Shown here: positions 17,003 to 25,750 of the stretch, piece after piece | Numbering within the stretch: position 1 is the stretch's first letter | Layout: every line of letters begins with the position of its first letter | Source: Methylovorus glucosotrophus | GTDB lineage: Bacteria; Pseudomonadota; Gammaproteobacteria; Burkholderiales; Methylophilaceae | Length of the DNA: 64,000 nucleotides | Direction of reading: 5' to 3' | NCBI RefSeq assembly: GCF_009858335.1 | Contig: NZ_VMSE01000001.1 | Coordinates: forward strand, 186,001 to 250,000 | Made by a program: the position numbers and the translations under genes | Notes under the pieces: model-generated | Told to the model about the DNA's origin: nothing | Seen by the model: the letters and a program-made list of their open reading frames with translations, nothing else | Database searches by the model: none

Positions 17003-17371
17003 ATGTCCAAAACAGTCATGATCGTCGATGACTCAACGACGCTGCGGCAAGTGGTTCGACTGGCATTGGAAGGCGCGGGATACAGCGTGCTGGAAGGTGC
17101 TGATGGCAAGGACGCTTTGTCCAAGCTTACCGGTCAGAAAGTGCACCTCATTGTCAGTGATGTGAATATGCCGAATATGGATGGCATTACCTTTGTGAAA
17201 GCCGTCAAGCAATTGCCTGCTTACAAATTCACACCGGTGATCATGCTGACTACCGAAGCCGGGGAAAGCAAAAAGCTGGAAGGCCAGGCTGCTGGCGCCA
17301 AGGCCTGGGTGGTCAAGCCATTCCAGCCTGCGCAGCTTCTCATGGCGGTTTCCAAGCTCATCATGCCCTGA
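17003..17371 (+). CDS. cheY: CheY-type single-domain response regulator
   Basis: 122 residues, exactly one receiver domain. The acidic pocket D9/D10, phospho-acceptor D53 (LIVSDVNMPNMDG), the Thr in MLTTEAG and the conserved Lys in WVVKPFQP are all present. It should be phosphorylated by the CheA encoded two genes downstream and bind the flagellar switch or another target. GAGGGG lies upstream of the ATG. It lies 35 bases after the soluble MCP gene and before the STAS gene. Confidence 0.93.
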   Translation: MSKTVMIVDDSTTLRQVVRLALEGAGYSVLEGADGKDALSKLTGQKVHLIVSDVNMPNMDGITFVKAVKQLPAYKFTPVIMLTTEAGESKKLEGQAAGAKAWVVKPFQPAQLLMAVSKLIMP

Positions 17372-17408
17372 GCATTTCTCAGGCTTCGATACTTACGAAA
17401 GCGATGCC

Positions 17409-17729
17409 ATGACGATTACTGTCAACATTAATGGAGCCATGGGCCATGTCGTCATTGAAGGTGAAATGACGATTTTCGAGGCAGCCGAATATCACGCCGC
17501 CCTCCTGCCCCCGGTCACCCAGTGCCACACGCTGGAGCTCGACCTTACCAATGTCACGGAAATTGATACATCGGGTTTGCAGTTGCTGGTCTCGGCCAAG
17601 CTGAGATCGCAGCAAACCGGGTCCACATTAAGCATTACCGGCCATAGCGAGACAGTGCAGCAAGTGCTGGACGCGACCGACCTGGCAGGCTTTTTCGGCG
17701 ATCAGGTTGTACTGACTGCAAGCGAATAA
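17409..17729 (+). CDS. STAS-domain protein (anti-sigma factor antagonist-like)
   Basis: 106 residues, one STAS domain. The conserved loop VTEIDTSGLQLLVSAKL carries the Ser/Thr that is reversibly phosphorylated in SpoIIAA-type proteins. Small STAS proteins recur in chemotaxis clusters next to CheA, where their role is not settled; no anti-sigma kinase is visible in this window. Cytosolic. It sits between CheY and CheA in the same operon, 37 and 24 bases from its neighbours. Confidence 0.85.
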   Translation: MTITVNINGAMGHVVIEGEMTIFEAAEYHAALLPPVTQCHTLELDLTNVTEIDTSGLQLLVSAKLRSQQTGSTLSITGHSETVQQVLDATDLAGFFGDQVVLTASE

Positions 17730-17753
17730 TAACGATAGTTTTTGGGGGTTGTA

Positions 17754-19934
17754 ATGAGTTTAGATGACGCAATGCAGACATTCATCATTGAATGTCGCGA
17801 GCTGCTTGAAAGCATGGAAGCTGCCTTGTTGTCGGCAGAAGAAGCCCCGGCCAGCGAAGAAGCGATCAACGCCATTTTTCGCGCGGCTCACACTATCAAG
17901 GGCTCTGCCGGGTTATTTGGTCTCGACCACATCGTGTCTTTTGTCCACGTGGCCGAAAGCGTGCTGGACAAGGTACGCAATAACGAAATCCCGCTGGACC
18001 CGCCACTGGTTGCCCTCATGCTGCAGGTATGCGACCACATTGGCCTTCTGGTGAGCTATCTGGAACAGCTGAAGGAACCGGATAACGATCTGCTGGAAGG
18101 CTCTGCCATCCTGCAAGCCGGCCTCTCCATCTACCTCAGTGATACCCCGCCGCCCAGTGCCTCCACCCTGCCGGTGGAACATGAAGCCCCCTACGAATCC
18201 GAAGGCGGCACGCCGGTAGAAACCGATAACTGGCACCTCTCGCTGCGCTTCAATCAGGATGTCTTGCGCAATGGCATGGACCCCCTGTCCTTCATTCGCT
18301 ATCTGGGCACCCTGGGCAAAGTGGTCAGCATCATCACCCTCACCGACACCCTGCCGCCGCTGGACGCCATGGACCCTGAAACCTGCTATCTCGGTTTCGA
18401 GATCAGCTTCAGTTCCAACGCCGACAAAGCCGAGATTGAAAGCGTATTTGATTTCGTGCGCGAAGGCAGCCTGATCCATATCCTGCCACCGCGCAGCAAG
18501 ATCTCCGAATACATAGAACTGATACAAAGCATGCCCGCCGACGATATGCGTCTGGGCGAGTTGCTGATCAAATGCGGCACCCTCACCCGCCAGGAGCTGG
18601 AAGATGGTCTTGCCAGCCAGCGACAGGTCGAGTCCCCTGATCAAGCCAAGCCGATCGGCGAAGTGCTGATCGAACAGAATGTGGTGCAGCCGGTGGTAGT
18701 GGCCGCCGCCCTCGACAAGCAAAAAGCTGTCAAGGACGTGAAAACGGCAGAAGCCAGCCTGATTCGCGTGGATGCCAACAAGCTGGATCAACTCATCAAC
18801 CTGGTGGGCGAGCTGATCATTGCCAGCTCGGGAGCCAGCCTCATCGCCCAGAAAGAAGCCTTGCCGCATCTGCTGGAATCTACCTCCACCATTTCGCGTC
18901 TGGTGGAAACCATACGTGACTCCGCACTTTCGCTGCGCATGGTGCCGATTGGTGGCACCTTCAGCAAGTTCAAGCGCGTGGTGCGTGATGTATCGGCCGA
19001 GCTGGGCAAAGACATCCAGCTTGAAATCAGCGGTGAAGAAACCGAGCTCGATAAAACCGTGGTGGAAAAAATCGGCGACCCTCTGACCCACCTGGTGCGT
19101 AATTCCATGGACCATGGCATTGAGCCAGCGGATGTGCGTGTTGCGCGCGGCAAGCCCGTGGTGGGCACGCTCAAGCTCGATGCCTATCATGACTCCGGCA
19201 ATATCATCATCGAAGTCAGTGACGATGGTGGCGGCCTCAACAAAGACAAGATTTTTGCCAAGGCTGTGGAGCGCGGGCTGATCAAGCCAGACCAGATACT
19301 TAGCGAAAATGAAATTTACAACCTGATATTCGAGCCCGGTTTTTCAACCGCCGATGCGGTCAGCAATCTTTCCGGCCGTGGTGTGGGCATGGATGTGGTG
19401 CGTCGCAATATCGAAGCCTTGCGTGGCACGGTCGAAATCCGGTCGGTGCTGGGCGAAGGCGCCACCATGCGCATACGTTTGCCACTCACACTCGCCATCA
19501 TTGATGGCTTCCTGGTAGAGGTCGGTGATTCTTCCTACGTCGTGCCGCTGGATATGGTGATCGAGTGCATTGAGCTACCCGTAACGCAAGCCGGTCACAA
19601 CGCGGAAAACGACGCCGACTTTATCAATCTGCGTGGCGAGGTGCTGCCTTACCTGCGTTTGCGGAAACACTTTGAGATAACTGGCGAGCCACCTCGTCGG
19701 GAGAATGTGGTCGTGGTTCAGTTTGGTGATCGCAAAATGGGGATAGTCGTAGATCAATTAATGGGGGAATTACAGACCGTGATCAAGCCGCTTGGCAAAG
19801 TACTCAACAAAATCAGGGGAATTGGTGGCTTCACCATTCTTGGCAACGGCCGTGTTGCCCTGATTGTCGATGTGCCCAGCATGATGCAGGAGGCTGAACA
19901 TGCGGCAAACGCACAAATTTCTGATGCCAGCTGA
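17754..19934 (+). CDS. cheA: CheA chemotaxis histidine kinase
   Basis: 726 residues from the ATG at 17754 (GGGGG upstream). In order: Hpt/P1 domain with phospho-acceptor His46 (FRAAHTIKGSAGLFG); a region about 155-260 in the P2 position; a small helical segment about 264-325 with two LGELLI / IGEVLI repeats, like the N-terminal fold of type II secretion ATPases; P3 dimerisation (INLVGELIIASSGASL); P4 ATPase with N-box LVRNSMDHGIE, G1 SDDGGGLN and G2 GRGVGMDVV; and a CheW-like P5 from about 581. All catalytic boxes are intact. It phosphorylates CheY and CheB in response to the MCPs. Confidence 0.95.
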   Translation: MSLDDAMQTFIIECRELLESMEAALLSAEEAPASEEAINAIFRAAHTIKGSAGLFGLDHIVSFVHVAESVLDKVRNNEIPLDPPLVALMLQVCDHIGLLVSYLEQLKEPDNDLLEGSAILQAGLSIYLSDTPPPSASTLPVEHEAPYESEGGTPVETDNWHLSLRFNQDVLRNGMDPLSFIRYLGTLGKVVSIITLTDTLPPLDAMDPETCYLGFEISFSSNADKAEIESVFDFVREGSLIHILPPRSKISEYIELIQSMPADDMRLGELLIKCGTLTRQELEDGLASQRQVESPDQAKPIGEVLIEQNVVQPVVVAAALDKQKAVKDVKTAEASLIRVDANKLDQLINLVGELIIASSGASLIAQKEALPHLLESTSTISRLVETIRDSALSLRMVPIGGTFSKFKRVVRDVSAELGKDIQLEISGEETELDKTVVEKIGDPLTHLVRNSMDHGIEPADVRVARGKPVVGTLKLDAYHDSGNIIIEVSDDGGGLNKDKIFAKAVERGLIKPDQILSENEIYNLIFEPGFSTADAVSNLSGRGVGMDVVRRNIEALRGTVEIRSVLGEGATMRIRLPLTLAIIDGFLVEVGDSSYVVPLDMVIECIELPVTQAGHNAENDADFINLRGEVLPYLRLRKHFEITGEPPRRENVVVVQFGDRKMGIVVDQLMGELQTVIKPLGKVLNKIRGIGGFTILGNGRVALIVDVPSMMQEAEHAANAQISDAS

Positions 19935-19991
19935 ATAACGTATTTAGCAACGACTACTTAATCCTAAAAACTCTTGTCTCTGGAGACCAAA

Positions 19992-21626
19992 ATGAAACTC
20001 ACAGTTGCGAAAAAAATGATCCTGTTACTGTCCATTGCCGTTATTGGACTTATCGTTCTCGCTTTCAGCGGGCAGTACTACATCAATCAGGTTTTTGAGA
20101 AAACCAACTATGTCACGATCAATACCGTCCCCAGTATTATCGTGCTGGATGATCTGAGCAAATCCTACTCTGACTTGCAGGAAACGGTTTATCAGCACGT
20201 GATCAATACTGACGACGCCACCATGGCTCAGCTGGATAAGACAGTGTTGGAACATCGCGCAAAAATGGATGAGGCGCTCGACAAGTACGAAAAAAACAAC
20301 ATCACAGATGCCAAGGACGCTTCGCTCATCAAAGACATTCGTTCTGCATTGAAGGAATATGACCCGGTGAGAGAGCAGTTACTCTCTTTGTCACGGGCAA
20401 ACAAAATTGAGGAAGCACGCAAATACACGTTTGCTTCCAAGGACGTATTCGCAAAAGTCCACGAGATGATTAATGCCGATCGACAATACAACGTCGAAAT
20501 TGGCAATAACGCTTCTGCCGAAGCGGTGGCGATTCAGCGTACCGCAGTTCTCAATTCCATGATCATTACCGTGGTCGTATTGATTGTGGTCGCCATCATC
20601 GGCGTTCTGATTACGCGGGACCTGCTCAAGCAATTGGGTGGCGAGCCAAATTACGCTGCTGAAGTCGCAACCCGAGTGGCATCCGGTGATCTTTCCATGC
20701 AGGTGGAAACCAAGCCAGGTGACACTACCAGCATGCTGGCCGCGATGAAGGCCATGGTGGAAAAACTCTCCGGTATTGTCAGCGAAGTGCGTAGCGCAGC
20801 CGATGGCATTGCCAGTGCATCCGAGCAGGTGAGCTCGACTGCTCAGAGCTTGTCGCAAGCCACCAACGAACAAGCCGCCAGCGTGGAGCAAACCAGTGCT
20901 TCGGTGGAAGAGATGAGTGCTTCCATCAACCAGAACACCGAAAACGCCAAGGTCACTGAAGGAATTTCGGCTAAAGCCTCTACCGATGCCAACGAAGGTG
21001 GTGCTGCCGTGGTGCAAACCGTGGAAGCCATGAAGAGCATCGCCAACAAGATCAGCATCATTGATGACATTGCTTACCAGACCAACCTGCTGGCGCTGAA
21101 TGCCGCGATTGAAGCCGCCCGCGCTGGCGAGCACGGCAAGGGCTTTGCCGTGGTGGCTGCCGAAGTGCGCAAGCTGGCAGAGCGCAGCCAGGTTGCCGCG
21201 CAGGAAATCGGCGAGCTGGCATCCAACAGCGTAGGCACTGCCGAAAAAGCCGGCAAATTGCTGGAAGAAATGGTGCCCAATATTAACAAGACCAGTGATC
21301 TGGTGCAGGAAATCACCGCTGCCAGCCAAGAGCAAAGCAGTGGTGCTGCGCAGATCAATGTGGCGATGAACCAGATGAGCCAGATCACGCAGCAGAACGC
21401 CAGCAGCAGTGAAGAGCTGGCCGCCACCGCCGAGGAAATGAGTGGTCAGGCCGAGCAATTGCAACAGCTGATCGCCTTCTTCAATATCAAGGAAACAGGT
21501 TCATCCTTCCAGCGTGCCGCACCCAAAAAAGCGCCCAAGTCCAAAGGCGGCGCCTACGCTCCACCAGCCGCTCAGGCCTCGCCTGGTTTTAATGAGGCCG
21601 AAGACGCCGAGTTTGTGAAGTTCTAA
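19992..21626 (+). CDS. Transmembrane methyl-accepting chemotaxis protein 1 (4HB type)
   Basis: 544 residues from the ATG at 19992 with GGAGA upstream (a TTG six codons earlier is less likely). TM1 is about 10-31 and TM2 about 188-209, enclosing a roughly 155-residue four-helix-bundle sensor domain with no recognised ligand pocket. A HAMP follows, then the signalling hairpin whose tip ([32 protein letters not shown]) is near residues 357-392. The tail ends AEFVKF, as in the other two large MCPs here; no NWETF-type CheR tether is present. Paired with the CheW gene that starts ten bases downstream. Confidence 0.93.
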   Translation: MKLTVAKKMILLLSIAVIGLIVLAFSGQYYINQVFEKTNYVTINTVPSIIVLDDLSKSYSDLQETVYQHVINTDDATMAQLDKTVLEHRAKMDEALDKYEKNNITDAKDASLIKDIRSALKEYDPVREQLLSLSRANKIEEARKYTFASKDVFAKVHEMINADRQYNVEIGNNASAEAVAIQRTAVLNSMIITVVVLIVVAIIGVLITRDLLKQLGGEPNYAAEVATRVASGDLSMQVETKPGDTTSMLAAMKAMVEKLSGIVSEVRSAADGIASASEQVSSTAQSLSQATNEQAASVEQTSASVEEMSASINQNTENAKVTEGISAKASTDANEGGAAVVQTVEAMKSIANKISIIDDIAYQTNLLALNAAIEAARAGEHGKGFAVVAAEVRKLAERSQVAAQEIGELASNSVGTAEKAGKLLEEMVPNINKTSDLVQEITAASQEQSSGAAQINVAMNQMSQITQQNASSSEELAATAEEMSGQAEQLQQLIAFFNIKETGSSFQRAAPKKAPKSKGGAYAPPAAQASPGFNEAEDAEFVKF

Positions 21627-21635
21627 GGAGCCATC

Positions 21636-22163
21636 ATGGTGGAAACAGTCAAACATGCAGTAGCCACCGGGCAGAGCCTGGTGGCGGGCGGCCGGGCGCT
21701 GGAAGATCAGCAGCAGTACCTGACGTTCATGCTGGGGGCGGAGATCTTTGCCATCAATATCCTCAGCATCAAGGAGATTATCGAATACGGCAATCTCACC
21801 ATCGTGCCCAAAATGCCCTCGTTTATCCGCGGGGTGATCAACCTGCGTGGAGCCGTGGTCCCGGTGATTGACCTTGCTGCGCGCTTTGCGCGTGGTGAGG
21901 CCGCCATCTCCAGAAAGTCCTGCATCGTGATCATTGAAGTGGAGCACGAAGACGTACAACAAGTGATAGGCGTACTGGTGGATGCGGTGAATGAAGTACT
22001 GGAAATCGCCAGCGACCAGATTGAGCCAGTGCCGTCGTTCGGGGCCAAGATACGCACCGACTTCATTGATGGCATGGGCAAGGTCGACCAGAAGTTTGTG
22101 ATCATCCTCAATGTCAACCAGGTCTTGTCCGTGGATGAGATGGCTGAGCTGGTGCAGGCCTAG
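21636..22163 (+). CDS. cheW: CheW coupling protein 1
   Basis: 175 residues with AAGGAG before the ATG. One CheW domain: QQYLTFMLGAEIFAINILSIKEIIEY, MPSFIRGVINLRGAVVPVIDLAARF and the C-terminal KFVIILNVNQVLSVDEM. It links receptors to CheA at the cell pole. It differs from the CheW copies at 25095 and 28148 mainly in the N-terminal tail, and near-identical blocks show a recent common origin by duplication with the adjoining MCP gene. Confidence 0.93.
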   Translation: MVETVKHAVATGQSLVAGGRALEDQQQYLTFMLGAEIFAINILSIKEIIEYGNLTIVPKMPSFIRGVINLRGAVVPVIDLAARFARGEAAISRKSCIVIIEVEHEDVQQVIGVLVDAVNEVLEIASDQIEPVPSFGAKIRTDFIDGMGKVDQKFVIILNVNQVLSVDEMAELVQA

Positions 22164-22164
22164 C

Positions 22165-22851
22165 ATGATGTCCACGCGCTTTGTCCTGCCATCGCTGTTG
22201 CTCATCGCTAGCCTGGGCTTTGCCAGCCTGGCTGCCGCTGCGACGGATGAGGACAATCGCTTGTGGCTCAACCTGACCCTGCAGGGCAAGCTGCCTGCCG
22301 ATGGCTGGCGCTGGTATGCCGAAATCCAGCCACGCTTTCGTGAGAATGCCGAGCACATTGATAGCCTGCTGCTGCGCCCCGCCATCAATTACAAGGTATC
22401 CAAAAACCTCAGTGCCTGGTTGGGTTATGGCTATATCCGCAACTACCTGGTGAGTGGCGATATACGCGATGAGCATCGCCTGTGGCAGCAGTTGCTCTAT
22501 GCATTCGAGCCTATCGGCTCAACCTCGTTGTCTGCCCGCCTGCGTCTGGAAGAGCGGCGGGTGGAGCAGTTTGAAGATACCGGTTACCGGCTGCGGCAGA
22601 TGCTGCGCATGACCCATCCCTTGTCCGAGAGATGGGGGGTCGTGGTCTGGGATGAGGTGTTTTTCAATACCAATCATACCGATTGGGGCGCACGCAGTGG
22701 CTTTGATCAAAACCGGCTTTTCCTGGGCGTATCCCATGATTTGTCTGCCAGCGTCAAGACCGAGTGGGGCTATCTGAACCAGTACATCCGCACATCGACG
22801 GATGACCGTATGAACCATACCTTGTCAGGGGTGTTGAATGTCAATTTTTAA
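22165..22851 (+). CDS. DUF2490-type outer-membrane-like protein
   Basis: 228 residues from ATGATG at 22165, one base after the CheW1 stop. Signal peptide residues 1-24 ([16 protein letters not shown]). The body has alternating beta-strand patterns rich in aromatic residues ([54 protein letters not shown]), ending in an aromatic residue (VNF) as in outer-membrane barrels. It matches the DUF2490 family, which has no known function. It is a stranger inside an otherwise uniform chemotaxis operon, between the first and second MCP-CheW pairs. Confidence 0.8.
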   Translation: MMSTRFVLPSLLLIASLGFASLAAAATDEDNRLWLNLTLQGKLPADGWRWYAEIQPRFRENAEHIDSLLLRPAINYKVSKNLSAWLGYGYIRNYLVSGDIRDEHRLWQQLLYAFEPIGSTSLSARLRLEERRVEQFEDTGYRLRQMLRMTHPLSERWGVVVWDEVFFNTNHTDWGARSGFDQNRLFLGVSHDLSASVKTEWGYLNQYIRTSTDDRMNHTLSGVLNVNF

Positions 22852-22913
22852 GCGGACACAGAAATGTTCTGAGCATATTTTATAAATCTAAATTTATGGG
22901 TTGGAGATTGAAA

Positions 22914-25085
22914 ATGAGAATGACTGTTGCGAAAAAAATGAGTTTGTTGGTAATTGTGGCCTTGATCGGCCTGATCACTCTGGCGTGGCTGGGCCAGAAC
23001 CGGATGGATTACGTATTTGACGCAACCAATGTCTCCAATACCAATAGTATTCCCAGCATCGTGACGCTGAGCCGCGCCAACGAAAATTTTGGTTACCTGC
23101 GCGCCCGAGCGTATCGGCATGCCTTGATGAACGATGATGCCAAGATGGCCGAGATCGAAACCAAGATCAAAGAAGCGCGGGACAATATTCTCAAGGAATT
23201 CAAGAGATACGAAAAGGAAGGCATGATCGCCGATGATAAAGACCGCGACATGCTGGAAGAAAACGTCAAAGCCCTGAACGACTACCTGCCCGGGCTTGAA
23301 AAAGCGGTGGAGCTTTCCCGCCAGCACAATCAGGAAGGTGCGCGCGAAGCCCTGAACGCCAATGTGCCCAACGCCGAAAAGGTTTCCACCAGCCTGATCG
23401 CCCAGATGGAATACAACATTGAGATTGCCACCAAGTCGGCAGAAGCAGCCCTGGCAGCCAAGAGCAGTGCCAAAGTCATGTCCAACATCGTGGCGGTCAG
23501 CATCCTGGTGCTGATGATTGTGATTGGCTTCATTATCACCAAGGGCATTGTCACCGGCCTCAATAAATCCGTATCCGTGGCGGAAGCCATTGCCCGCGGC
23601 GATCTTTCCAGTGATGTTGCCATTACCAGCCAGGATGAAATCGGCCAATTGCAGGGTGCCATGAAAACCATGCTGGAAAGCCTGAAAGGGTTTATTGCCG
23701 ACATGAATCACATGTCGCATGAGCACGATGCCGGTGATATTGACGTGACGATGGGAGCGGATAAATTCCAGGGCGATTTCAGGACCATGGCGAGTGGCGT
23801 GAATGCCATGGTGGGCGGCCACATTGCCATGAACAAGAAGGCCATGGCGGTATTCAAGGAATTTGGCGAGGGTAACTTTGAAGCGCCTATGGAGCAATTG
23901 CCCGGCAAAAAGGTGTTTATCAACCAGACCATCGAGCAGGTGCGCCGCAATCTGAAAGCCGTGTCTGCCGATACCCGTCAGCTGATTGGCGCTGCTGCCG
24001 AGGGCAAGCTGGATTATCGTGCCGATGCTTCCAAGCACAAGGGCGAGTACCACACCATCGTACAAGGCATCAACACCACGCTGGACAATATCATTGTGCC
24101 TTTGAACGAGGCGATTTCGGTACTGCAGGCCATGGAAAAAGGTGACCTGACCAAGACCGTGGATGGCCATTACAAAGGTCAGCTGGAAGACTTCAAGCAA
24201 ACGGTCAACAACACCATCGAAAAAATCTCGCAGGTGGTGGCAGAAGTGCGCAATTCGGCGGACGGCATCGCCAGCGCTTCCGAGCAGGTGAGCTCCACGG
24301 CGCAGAGCCTGTCGCAAGCCACCAACGAGCAAGCAGCGAGTGTGGAAGAAACCAGTGCATCGGTTGAGCAGATGAGCGCTTCCATCAACCAGAACACCGA
24401 AAACGCCAAGGTGACCGAAGGCATCTCGGCCAAAGCGGCCGCAGATGCCAATGAAGGTGGCGCTGCTGTATTGCAGACAGTCGCTGCCATGAAGAGCATT
24501 GCCAACAAGATCAGCATCATCGATGACATTGCCTACCAGACCAATCTGCTGGCATTGAACGCTGCTATTGAAGCCGCCCGTGCTGGCGAACATGGCAAGG
24601 GCTTTGCCGTGGTGGCCGCCGAAGTGCGCAAGCTGGCCGAGCGCAGCCAGGTAGCGGCGCAGGAAATTGGCGAGCTGGCTGAAAGTAGCGTCGGTACCGC
24701 AGAAAAAGCCGGCAAGCTGCTGGAAGAAATGGTGCCCAACATCAACAAAACCAGTGATCTCGTGCAGGAAATTACCGCCGCCAGCCAGGAGCAAAGCAGC
24801 GGTGCATCGCAGATCAATGTCGCCATGAACCAGATGAGTCAGATCACGCAGCAGAACGCCAGCGGCAGCGAAGAACTGGCTGCCACTGCCGAGGAAATGA
24901 GCGGTCAGGCCGAGCAACTGCAGGAGCTCATCGGCTTTTTCAGCATCTCGAACAGTGACTCCTCATCCAAGCGCGTCAACACCAAGAAAGCGGCCAAGCC
25001 CAAAACAGCGGCTTACACCCCGCCCTCTGAGGCTGTGACATCGAGTTTAGAGGATGCCGACGACGCTGAATTTGTGAAGTTCTAA
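22914..25085 (+). CDS. Transmembrane methyl-accepting chemotaxis protein 2 with an extra HAMP-like module
   Basis: 723 residues from the ATG at 22914 (GGAGATTG upstream). TM1 about 10-28, a 4HB-type periplasmic domain, TM2 about 190-212, then a canonical HAMP ([11 protein letters not shown]). Residues about 259-348 form a 90-residue HAMP-like module ([29 protein letters not shown]) of the kind repeated four times in the MCP at 25751. A further HAMP-like stretch ([11 protein letters not shown]) precedes the signalling domain, whose tip is near 536-570. The tail again ends AEFVKF. Followed after nine bases by CheW2. Confidence 0.92.
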   Translation: MRMTVAKKMSLLVIVALIGLITLAWLGQNRMDYVFDATNVSNTNSIPSIVTLSRANENFGYLRARAYRHALMNDDAKMAEIETKIKEARDNILKEFKRYEKEGMIADDKDRDMLEENVKALNDYLPGLEKAVELSRQHNQEGAREALNANVPNAEKVSTSLIAQMEYNIEIATKSAEAALAAKSSAKVMSNIVAVSILVLMIVIGFIITKGIVTGLNKSVSVAEAIARGDLSSDVAITSQDEIGQLQGAMKTMLESLKGFIADMNHMSHEHDAGDIDVTMGADKFQGDFRTMASGVNAMVGGHIAMNKKAMAVFKEFGEGNFEAPMEQLPGKKVFINQTIEQVRRNLKAVSADTRQLIGAAAEGKLDYRADASKHKGEYHTIVQGINTTLDNIIVPLNEAISVLQAMEKGDLTKTVDGHYKGQLEDFKQTVNNTIEKISQVVAEVRNSADGIASASEQVSSTAQSLSQATNEQAASVEETSASVEQMSASINQNTENAKVTEGISAKAAADANEGGAAVLQTVAAMKSIANKISIIDDIAYQTNLLALNAAIEAARAGEHGKGFAVVAAEVRKLAERSQVAAQEIGELAESSVGTAEKAGKLLEEMVPNINKTSDLVQEITAASQEQSSGASQINVAMNQMSQITQQNASGSEELAATAEEMSGQAEQLQELIGFFSISNSDSSSKRVNTKKAAKPKTAAYTPPSEAVTSSLEDADDAEFVKF

Positions 25086-25094
25086 GGGGCCATC

Positions 25095-25628
25095 ATGAAT
25101 GCGATGGTCAATGAAGTGGCGCAAGGCCGTAGCGTGGTGCCGCGCGGCGCATTGCTGGATGGGCAAGATGACGATCAGCAGTACCTGACGTTCATGCTGG
25201 GGGCAGAGATATTCGCCATCAATATCCTGCGCATCAAGGAGATTATCGAGTACGGCAATCTGACCGTGGTGCCCAAAATGCCCTCGTTTATCCGCGGGGT
25301 GATCAACCTGCGGGGGGCCGTGGTGCCGGTGATTGATCTGGCCGCGCGCTTTGAAAAAGGCGAGGCCAAGCTGTCACGCAAAACCTGCATCGTGATTATT
25401 GAAGTGGAGCACGAAGAGGTGCATCAGGTCATCGGCGTGATGGTGGATGCCGTGAATGAAGTGCTGGAAATAGCCAGCGATCAGATTGAGCCAGTGCCGT
25501 CGTTCGGGGCCAAGATACGCACCGACTTCATCAATGGCATGGGCAAGGTTGATCAGAAGTTTGTGATCATCCTCAATGTAAACCAGGTCTTGTCCGTGGA
25601 TGAAATGGCGGAGCTGGTGCAGGTGTAG
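25095..25628 (+). CDS. cheW: CheW coupling protein 2
   Basis: 177 residues with AAGGGG before the ATG. A single CheW domain with the same blocks as CheW1 (MLGAEIFAINILRIKEIIEYGNLT, RGVINLRGAVVPVIDLAARF, VPSFGAKIRTDFINGMGKV). Only the first 25 residues and scattered positions differ, so this copy and CheW1 are close paralogues. Second member of the MCP-CheW tandem. The 122 bases after its stop, before the next MCP, are the longest gap inside the receptor part of the locus and could hold an internal promoter. Confidence 0.93.
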   Translation: MNAMVNEVAQGRSVVPRGALLDGQDDDQQYLTFMLGAEIFAINILRIKEIIEYGNLTVVPKMPSFIRGVINLRGAVVPVIDLAARFEKGEAKLSRKTCIVIIEVEHEEVHQVIGVMVDAVNEVLEIASDQIEPVPSFGAKIRTDFINGMGKVDQKFVIILNVNQVLSVDEMAELVQV

Positions 25629-25750
25629 TGTGGTTTTTCAATTGTAATGGCAGTGTGGGGTGGCATGCGTCGGCATGAGCGTTAGCAGATACCGCGCAAC
25701 TAACTTATGGAGTGGATTTTGCAGTGATTTTCTAATTCGAGGTATTGATC

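Noticed and set aside
17913..19190. 425-codon antisense ORF opposite cheA
   Set aside because: No recognisable domain and poor codon pattern; the sense strand encodes an intact CheA.
22848..24917. Long antisense ORF of 689 codons opposite MCP2
   Set aside because: It mirrors the codon pattern of the MCP gene, is rich in His, Gln and Gly from reverse-complemented Ala/Glu codons, and matches no family. The sense frame is a clear MCP.
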